From: Thermohalobaculum sp039027855
GTDB taxonomy: Bacteria > Pseudomonadota > Alphaproteobacteria > Rhodobacterales > Rhodobacteraceae
Length of the DNA: 64,000 bases
Assembly (NCBI GenBank): GCA_039027855.1
Contig: JBCCJI010000004.1
Span: 62,001 to 126,000 of the forward strand
Direction: 5' to 3'
The translations under genes were made by a program, and so were the position numbers. Of the stretch, positions 58,509 through 64,000 are shown piece by piece. Numbering within the stretch: the stretch's first letter is position 1; the number at the start of each line of letters is the position of its first letter. Below the pieces are notes generated by a model that saw only the letters and a list, made by a program, of their open reading frames with translations, searched no databases and was not told the DNA's origin.

Positions 58509-59374
58509 TGGCGCGGACAGGCGCTGCGCCGGTCAAGCGAGCACTCTTTGCCGGCGGCGCCATCGCGTCATGGATTGGCGGTGGCCTGCGCGCGATACCA
58601 TCATTCGAGTGGCCATGGGTCGAGGCCCGGCCTCTCAATCTCGTCGCGACCATCGCGCTCGCCGATCTGCCTCGCGCGGCCATGCCGGAGGTCTTTCCCA
58701 AGCAAGGCCTCCTGCTTTTCTTCGTCGATATCGAAGGCCCCCGGCCCGGTACCGACACCCTGGCATCCGCCGTTAGGCTGATCGACGACGAGGCGGCAGA
58801 GGCTCAGACGCCGCCTTTGCTGGCCAGCCCCCTCTGGCCCGTTGATGCCGTGGTGGAGGAGCCCCTGAAGCCGGAGCAGCGGCTACCACCCGTCGAGAGA
58901 CTGGTCGATCTGGCGAGCGAACCGCCACGCACCACGGCGCTCTTCTGCAACGGAGTGCTCTGGCGCGATTGCTGTCGCGAGATCGCGTCCTTCGAGGATG
59001 CCGAGGATTTTCGCTATCCGCCGGAGGACTGGACCGACATCCAGTGGCAGGACCACCCGATGGACCGTCCCGAAGACGTTCCGGAGGGTGGTTGGCAGGC
59101 TGTGAAGGCGGACTACCACGCCATGCTTGCGGAGAAGCGCGCCAAGGACGCGGTGGTGCGAGAGGTGCGACGGCGCCAGACACCGTTCTATAGAACGTGG
59201 CGTGACCGCTTCGTCGCAGCCGGGCTGGCGCGCGTGCCGGACCCTGCCATGCTTGCCACCTATCTCAGCGAGCGTCAGGCCGCGATGCGTGCACTGAGTG
59301 AGGTAAGGTATCGCGAAGACACGGACCGGCCGAGCGATCCATCCCTGGCGCCCTACCTCGCTGATGCCTTCTAG
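58508..59374 (+). CDS. DUF1963 family protein, N-terminal part (truncated by TAG)
   Basis: A 288-residue product ending at a TAG (59372-59374). Residues about 15-75 match the start of DUF1963/YwqG: ASWIGGGLRAIPSFEWPWVE, LNLVATIALADLP and GLLLFFVDIEG. Family members continue with C-terminal blocks that are found, in the same frame, directly after the stop (see 59375-59688). The start is a GTG overlapping the pepF stop, with an ATG absent nearby. The product alone may not fold. Function of the family is unknown. Confidence 0.7.
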   Translation: MARTGAAPVKRALFAGGAIASWIGGGLRAIPSFEWPWVEARPLNLVATIALADLPRAAMPEVFPKQGLLLFFVDIEGPRPGTDTLASAVRLIDDEAAEAQTPPLLASPLWPVDAVVEEPLKPEQRLPPVERLVDLASEPPRTTALFCNGVLWRDCCREIASFEDAEDFRYPPEDWTDIQWQDHPMDRPEDVPEGGWQAVKADYHAMLAEKRAKDAVVREVRRRQTPFYRTWRDRFVAAGLARVPDPAMLATYLSERQAAMRALSEVRYREDTDRPSDPSLAPYLADAF

Positions 59375-59688
59375 GAGACAGCGTGGCATGCGATCTGGAA
59401 CCTCGATCCCACCAGGTGCGATTTCATACCCGCAGAATTGCGACCGGAGTTGATCGGCCTGGCATCGAGCATGTGGTATGCCGATGTGCATCACCGGATG
59501 TTTGGACGGGCCAAGCGGTTCAACGGCGCAAGCGGGACCAGGGGGACGCGGCTGTTGTTGCAACTCGCGTCACATCCGTGTCTGGGCTGGATGTGGGGGA
59601 TCTCGGCGTGCTGCAGTTTCGGGTTAGGCAAAGCGACATGAAGGTAGGCCGCTTCGATACCGCCTTCGCCGCGATGGATTGTTCCTGA
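59375..59688 (+). pseudogene. C-terminal remainder of the DUF1963 gene, with a frameshift
   Basis: After the TAG, the same frame continues with family-like sequence (ETAWHAIWNLDPTRCDFIPA, SSMWYADVHHRMFG and LLLQLASHPCLGWMWG). At a run of five G (59595-59599) the frame breaks. The next frame then supplies the expected ending (GDLGVLQFRVRQSD, then MKVGRFDTAFAAMDCS) and stops at 59688. One extra G would restore it. The stop overlaps the ATG of the next gene, as expected of the original gene end. Two lesions favour a pseudogene over an assembly error. Confidence 0.75.
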
Positions 59689-60452
59689 TGCGGCGGCGCG
59701 TGTGTCTCCTGCTGGTTCCGCTACTTATTCTCGCAGCGACCGGTGTTCAGGCCCAGCTTCGGTTTCTCACTGCCGATCAGGTCGCCTTCGCCGCCGATCT
59801 CGGCCGTCAGAACCCTGCGCCGGGTCAGCACCGCGTGCTCTTCATCGGCAACTCCTTCACCTATGAGCATGACGTGCCCGCCCTGGTCGTGGGTCGGGCT
59901 GAGGCTGAGGGCTATCGCCTCGCCCATGCCGTGTTGGCCGAAGGGGGCGCGCGGCTGTCTCTGACGCTGTCGATGACCGGGGTGGCGGATGTGCTGCGTC
60001 ACGGCGACTGGGACGCTGTGGTTCTGCAGGATCACAGCACCACGGCGCTCGATCCAGCCTATGCGCGGGAGGGGCGGGCCGCGGTGCGCTTTGCCGCCTG
60101 GATGGTGAGCCCGGCGCCGGTGGTGCTGTTCACACCCTGGGCGCGGGCCGAGGGGCATCCGCTTTACTCACGGCGTGAACTGCGGCCCGGCGTCGCCCCG
60201 CCGCGCACGCCCGCTGCCATGACCGCTGCTACGAGCGCCCAGGCTGAGATGCTGCTCGCTGATTTGCCCAATCTGCGGCACGCACCTGTCGCGCGCGCCT
60301 GGGCGGACGCAATTGCGGCCGGCGCCGCGCTGCACGCGCCCGACCGGTATCACGCCAACATGGCAGGCGCCGCGCTGACGGCCGAGGTGCTGTGGGCGAC
60401 CCTTGCGCCGCTCTTGGCCGCGAGTGAGGCGACAGCGGACGCGGCCGATTAA
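59688..60452 (+). CDS. SGNH/GDSL-type hydrolase, exported
   Basis: A 254-residue protein with a signal peptide (about 1-22, ending VQAQ) and an SGNH hydrolase fold. Block I is VLFIGNSFTYEHDVP, where the nucleophile is a serine in GNS rather than GDS. VVLQDHSTTAL is a later conserved block and the catalytic pair is probably in DRYHANMAGAAL. It resembles GNS-type SGNH enzymes acting on esters or carbohydrates. The ATG overlaps the stop of the broken DUF1963 gene, so its translation may have depended on coupling to that gene. Confidence 0.78.
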   Translation: MRRRVCLLLVPLLILAATGVQAQLRFLTADQVAFAADLGRQNPAPGQHRVLFIGNSFTYEHDVPALVVGRAEAEGYRLAHAVLAEGGARLSLTLSMTGVADVLRHGDWDAVVLQDHSTTALDPAYAREGRAAVRFAAWMVSPAPVVLFTPWARAEGHPLYSRRELRPGVAPPRTPAAMTAATSAQAEMLLADLPNLRHAPVARAWADAIAAGAALHAPDRYHANMAGAALTAEVLWATLAPLLAASEATADAAD

Positions 60453-60517
60453 GCCGCCCGCTTGCCTTTCCGCCCGTCGCTGGCTACCCCGCGCGCGAGC
60501 CTTCGGGGAGAGCGAGC

Positions 60518-61600
60518 ATGAACGACCTCAGCGAGATCCGCGGCCGCGTGCTGGGCCAGGTGTCCGACGCCGCCGACGAAGGCGCGATCGAGGCCGTCCG
60601 CGTCGCGGCACTCGGCAAGAAGGGCGAGATCGCGCTGATGATGCGCGAGCTTGGCAAGATGACGCCGGATGAGCGGAAGACTGCCGGCCCCGCGCTCAAT
60701 GCGCTAAAGGACGAGGTCAACGCCGCCATCGCCGCGCGCAAGGCCTCCCTCGCCGACGCGGCGCTGGAGATGCGGCTGAAGTCCGAATGGCTCGACGTCA
60801 CGCTCGCCACTCGCCCCGGGCCGCGGGGCGCCATCCACCCGATCAGCCAGGTCTCGGAGGAGATCGCCGCGATCTTCGCCGATATGGGCTTCGAGATCGC
60901 CGAGGGCCCGCAGATCGAGGAGGACTGGTACAACTTCGACGCGCTGAACATTCCGACCGAGCACCCGACCCGCACCGAGATGGATACCTTCTACATGGTG
61001 CAGGCCGAGGGCGATGAGCGCCCGCCGCATGTGCTGCGCACCCATACCTCGCCGGTGCAGATCCGCGGCATGCAGGCGCGCGGCGCGCCCTGCCGTTTCA
61101 TCTGCCCGGGCCGGGTCTACCGCGCCGATTACGACCAGACCCACACGCCGATGTTCCACCAGGTCGAGGGGCTGGCGATCGACCGCGATATCTCGATGGC
61201 CAACCTGAAATGGGTGCTGGAGGCCTTCTGCCGCGCCTTCTTCGAGGTCGACGACGTCGAGCTGCGCTTCCGCGCCTCGCATTTCCCCTTCACCGAGCCG
61301 TCGGCCGAGGTCGATATTCGCTGTTCCTGGGAGGGCGGCAAGCTGACCATCGGCGAGGGCGACAGTTGGCTGGAGATCCTCGGCAGCGGGATGATCCATC
61401 CCCATGTGCTAAGCTCGGGCGGGATCGACCCGGACCAGTGGCAGGGCTTCGCCTTCGGCATCGGGATCGACCGGGTGGCCATGCTGAAATACGGCATCCC
61501 GGACCTGCGCGCCTTCTTCGACAGCGATCTCAGATGGCTCCGCCATTACGGCTTCGCCGCGCTGGATGTCCCGGCGCTGCATGCTGGGTTGTCGCGCTGA
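60518..61600 (+). CDS. pheS: Phenylalanine-tRNA ligase alpha subunit
   Basis: PheS is the catalytic alpha subunit of the (alpha-beta)2 phenylalanyl-tRNA synthetase. The 360-residue product has the N-terminal coiled-coil arm (about 1-90), then class II motifs: motif 1 around HPISQVSEEIAAIFADMGFE, motif 2 in CPGRVYRADYDQTHTPMFHQVEG and motif 3 GFAFGIGIDRVAML. Upstream is GGGGAGAGCG. pheT lies 1 kb downstream, separated by an amidotransferase gene, whereas they usually adjoin. Confidence 0.97.
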   Translation: MNDLSEIRGRVLGQVSDAADEGAIEAVRVAALGKKGEIALMMRELGKMTPDERKTAGPALNALKDEVNAAIAARKASLADAALEMRLKSEWLDVTLATRPGPRGAIHPISQVSEEIAAIFADMGFEIAEGPQIEEDWYNFDALNIPTEHPTRTEMDTFYMVQAEGDERPPHVLRTHTSPVQIRGMQARGAPCRFICPGRVYRADYDQTHTPMFHQVEGLAIDRDISMANLKWVLEAFCRAFFEVDDVELRFRASHFPFTEPSAEVDIRCSWEGGKLTIGEGDSWLEILGSGMIHPHVLSSGGIDPDQWQGFAFGIGIDRVAMLKYGIPDLRAFFDSDLRWLRHYGFAALDVPALHAGLSR

Positions 61601-61642
61601 GGTCGCGGGCCGGGTGCGCTACTGACGGTCGGAGGAGCGCCC

Positions 61643-62509
61643 ATGCGCGTGATGGTCGTCGAGGGCAACACGCCAGAGATCGTCTCGGCCAAGGAAGGTG
61701 CGGGTGCCGCGCGTCCGCCGGCGGAGATCTACGCCGCGGCGCTCCGCCGGTTCCGGCCGGCCTTAGAGACGGTGATCGCCCGCCCTTTCTTCGACGCGCC
61801 ACTGCCACCGCTCGACGGCATCGACGGCGTGGCACTCACCGGGTCGGGCGTCGCCTTCTCGGCCGATGACGCCCGCGCCGCCCCCCACCGAGCGGTGGTC
61901 GAGCGGGCAATGGCGGCTGGCATACCCATCCTCGGCTCATGCTGGGGCCTACAGGTCATGGCCGTGATCCTGGGCGGCGCGGTCGGCGTGTCGGGTGCGG
62001 GGATCCAGGCGCCCATCGCCCGTGATGTCACGCTGACCCCGGCCGGGCGCGGCCATCCGATGCACCGCCGCCGCAGCGAGATCTTCGACGTGCCCTGCAT
62101 CCACCGCGACGTCGTCACGCGCCTGCCAAGCGGCGCGGTGATCACCGCCGCCAACGCCCAGACCGATGTGCAGGCCATGATCTACGAGCGTGACGGTCTC
62201 AGCATCTGGGGCGTGCAGTACCACCCGGAGCATGCCGTCAGCGACATGCTCCGCTATCTGACCATGGCGGGGGCGGAGGCAATCCTGCGCGGCGCAACAG
62301 TGCTGGGCGGTGCCGATCCGCATCGGATCATGGCCGAGGTCGCAACCATCGAGACCGATCCGGCAAGGCACGCCGCTGCGGCAGCGCAGCATGGTCTCGG
62401 CAGAGACGTTCTCGATCCCACCACACGGGGCGCGGAGCTCGCGGCTTGGCTGGACGCGCTGACGGCGCGCAATGCGCCAGACATGCCGGCTGCTGCCAAC
62501 ACTTCTTGA
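61643..62509 (+). CDS. Class I glutamine amidotransferase-like protein
   Basis: A 288-residue protein with a type 1 glutamine amidotransferase domain (about 1-240). The catalytic cysteine is Cys100 in LGSCWGLQVM, and the histidine-glutamate pair is in VQYHPEHAVSD. Such standalone domains, annotated as GMP synthase-like, release ammonia from glutamine for an unknown partner. The C-terminal 45 residues are an extra helical extension. It is inserted between pheS and pheT, with 42 nt to pheS and 107 nt to pheT, and may be co-transcribed with them. Confidence 0.87.
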   Translation: MRVMVVEGNTPEIVSAKEGAGAARPPAEIYAAALRRFRPALETVIARPFFDAPLPPLDGIDGVALTGSGVAFSADDARAAPHRAVVERAMAAGIPILGSCWGLQVMAVILGGAVGVSGAGIQAPIARDVTLTPAGRGHPMHRRRSEIFDVPCIHRDVVTRLPSGAVITAANAQTDVQAMIYERDGLSIWGVQYHPEHAVSDMLRYLTMAGAEAILRGATVLGGADPHRIMAEVATIETDPARHAAAAAQHGLGRDVLDPTTRGAELAAWLDALTARNAPDMPAAANTS

Positions 62510-62616
62510 CGTCGACCGAGGTGCCATGGCGCCCATGGCAACCTGGCGGGCTTGGCTAGGCCGGGGGCTTGGGGTAGGGCTCGCGCGCCGACAACAGCGC
62601 CTTTTGGGGGCCTTCG

Positions 62617-64000
62617 ATGAAGTTCACGCTTTCCTGGCTGCGGGACCACCTCGAGACCGAGGCCAGCCTCGACGAGATCACCGAGGCGCTGACCGATCTC
62701 GGGCTTGAGGTCGATGGCGTGGAGAACCCCGCGGCGGCCCTTGCGCCGTTCTCGATCGCCCGCGTGATCGAGGCGACGCAGCACCCCAATGCCGATCGCC
62801 TGCGCGTCTGCCGCGTCGAGACCTGGCCGAACGGCTCGGATCAGCCCAGCACCGAGGTGCAGGTCGTCTGTGGCGCGCCAAACGCCCGCACGGGCCTGGT
62901 CGGCGTATTCGCGCCGCCCGGCACCCATGTCCCGGGCACGGGGGTCGACCTGAAACCGGGCGTGATCCGCGGGGTCGAGAGCAACGGCATGCTCTGCTCC
63001 GAGCGTGAACTGATGCTGTCGGACGACCATGACGGGATCATCGACCTGCCCGCCGAGACGCCCCTCGGCCAGCCCTATGTCGCCTATGCCGATCTCGACG
63101 ACCCGGTGATCGAGATCGCGATCACGCCGAACCGCCCCGATGCGCTTGGCGTCTCGGGCATCGCGCGCGATCTGGCGGCACGCGGTCTCGGGCGGCTGAT
63201 CACACCGGCCATCGAGGCGGTGCCGGGCAGCTTCCCGTGCCCGGTGCCCGTGACACTGGCCGAGGATGTGGCCGACAAGGCCTGCCCTGTCTTCATGGCG
63301 CGCATGGTGCGCGGCGTGGCCAACGGGCCGAGCCCGGACTGGATGCAACGACGTCTCCGCGCCATCGGCCTCCGCCCGATCTCGGCGCTGGTCGATGTCA
63401 CCAACTACCTGACCCATGACCGCGCGCGCCCGCTGCACGTCTTCGATGCAGACAAGGTCTCGGGCGGGCTGACCGTGCGCCTGTCGCGCGCGGGCGAGAC
63501 GCTGACCGGCCTCGACGAGAAGGACTACGCTTTCGACGATGCGATGTGCGTGATCGCCGACGAGACGGCGGTCGAGAGCATCGGCGGCGTGATGGGCGGT
63601 CTTGCCACCGGCTGTACCGAGACGACGACCAATGTGTTGATCGAGGCGGCGTATTTCGACCCGGTCCGCACCGCAGCGACAGGGCGCAAGCTCAAGATCA
63701 ACTCCGATGCGCGCTACCGGTTCGAGCGCGGCATCGATCCGGCCTCGGCCCGCGACGGGATCGAGATGGCGACGCGCCTGATCCTCGAGATCTGCGGCGG
63801 CGAGCCTTCGGAGGTTCAGGTGAGCGGCGCAGTACCCGACACGGCACGCAGCTACACGCTCGACCCCGGGCGGGTGGTTAGTCTGGTCGGCATGGACATC
63901 CCGGCCGAGGCGCAGCGGCGCATCCTGACCGATCTGGGCTTCGAGGTCGGGCCTGCCGATGCCGATGGCCGCCATGCCGTGGCCGTGCCTTCATGGCGGC
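62617..64000 (+). CDS. pheT: Phenylalanine-tRNA ligase beta subunit (3' end outside window)
   Basis: The first 461 codons of PheT, which has the tRNA-binding and editing domains. The N-terminus MKFTLSWLRDHLETEASL and the start of the B1 domain (LTDLGLEVDGVE) are typical. The EMAP-like tRNA-binding domain (about 40-150, VCGAPNARTGLVGVFAPPG, RGVESNGMLCSERELML) and the B3/4 editing domain (about 200-380, DVTNYLTHDRARPLHVFDADK) follow. The frame is open to the last base. The ATG lies 107 nt after the amidotransferase gene. Confidence 0.97.
   Translation, partial: MKFTLSWLRDHLETEASLDEITEALTDLGLEVDGVENPAAALAPFSIARVIEATQHPNADRLRVCRVETWPNGSDQPSTEVQVVCGAPNARTGLVGVFAPPGTHVPGTGVDLKPGVIRGVESNGMLCSERELMLSDDHDGIIDLPAETPLGQPYVAYADLDDPVIEIAITPNRPDALGVSGIARDLAARGLGRLITPAIEAVPGSFPCPVPVTLAEDVADKACPVFMARMVRGVANGPSPDWMQRRLRAIGLRPISALVDVTNYLTHDRARPLHVFDADKVSGGLTVRLSRAGETLTGLDEKDYAFDDAMCVIADETAVESIGGVMGGLATGCTETTTNVLIEAAYFDPVRTAATGRKLKINSDARYRFERGIDPASARDGIEMATRLILEICGGEPSEVQVSGAVPDTARSYTLDPGRVVSLVGMDIPAEAQRRILTDLGFEVGPADADGRHAVAVPSWR

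Overview
The window is dense, high-GC bacterial chromosome. Short gaps, ATGA/GTGA stop-start overlaps, several GTG starts and the gene content all point to an alphaproteobacterium. The best fit is the Rhodobacterales (Roseobacter/Rhodobacter-like): c-type cytochrome maturation of the CcmEFHI type, a polyhydroxyalkanoate phasin, GapR (DUF2312), DUF1244 and DUF1289 proteins, an lgt-methyltransferase-pgeF operon, and VPLPA-CTERM surface proteins. Assignment is by gene families only. No rRNA operon, prophage, insertion sequence, CRISPR array or replication origin was recognised. One tRNA (tRNA-Gly, GCC) is present.

Layout. 1-2.2 kb: a lipid acyltransferase and argC. 2.2-3.7 kb: two tandem paralogous lipoproteins with a shared upstream element, in lower-GC, partly eroded DNA. 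3.7-9.2 kb: cytochrome c maturation genes ccmE, ccmF and ccmH, with a PhzF-family gene and two duplicated CBS-domain membrane proteins between ccmE and ccmF. 9.3-14.8 kb: a Crp/Fnr-type regulator converging on a modABC molybdate transporter, a TetR regulator and a DUF6653 membrane protein. 15-18.3 kb: a ZnuA-like binding protein, dusA and an overlapping putative oxygenase. 18.5-24.0 kb (minus): a retroviral-type aspartic protease, ccmI-ruvX-DUF1289, trxB and an ELM1-like protein. 24.1-30.3 kb: an Lrp regulator, a creatinase-fold protein, the lgt-methyltransferase-pgeF operon and ubiK. 30.5-34.6 kb: YbjN protein, proC, phaP, a peptidoglycan-binding/caspase-like fusion and csaA. 34.6-42.6 kb: histidine kinase, MBL hydrolase, M48 protease, DUF898 membrane protein, acyl-CoA synthetase and DMT exporter. 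42.7-48.4 kb: tRNA-Gly, a LysM-rhodanese-like fusion, two VPLPA-CTERM proteins, a patatin lipoprotein and rplY. 48.8-54.8 kb: DoxX, pyk, N-formylglutamate amidohydrolase, small conserved proteins, gapR and a sigma-54 activator. 55.3-64 kb: OmpA lipoprotein, pepF, a broken DUF1963 gene, an SGNH hydrolase, then pheS, an amidotransferase and pheT, which runs off the end.

Most of the window is housekeeping. The least ordinary items are: the 358-residue protein joining a peptidoglycan-binding domain to a caspase/CHAT-like His-Cys domain (33.1-34.2 kb); the tandem lipoproteins with a 17-nt element exactly 63 nt before each start codon; the LysM-rhodanese-like fusion with a serine at the catalytic position; the ZnuA-like protein with altered zinc ligands; the nested dyads over the phaP promoter; a hairpin repeat found in two convergent intergenic gaps; and a DUF1963 gene broken by a stop codon and a frameshift. 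No clear multi-gene defence or secretion system was found.
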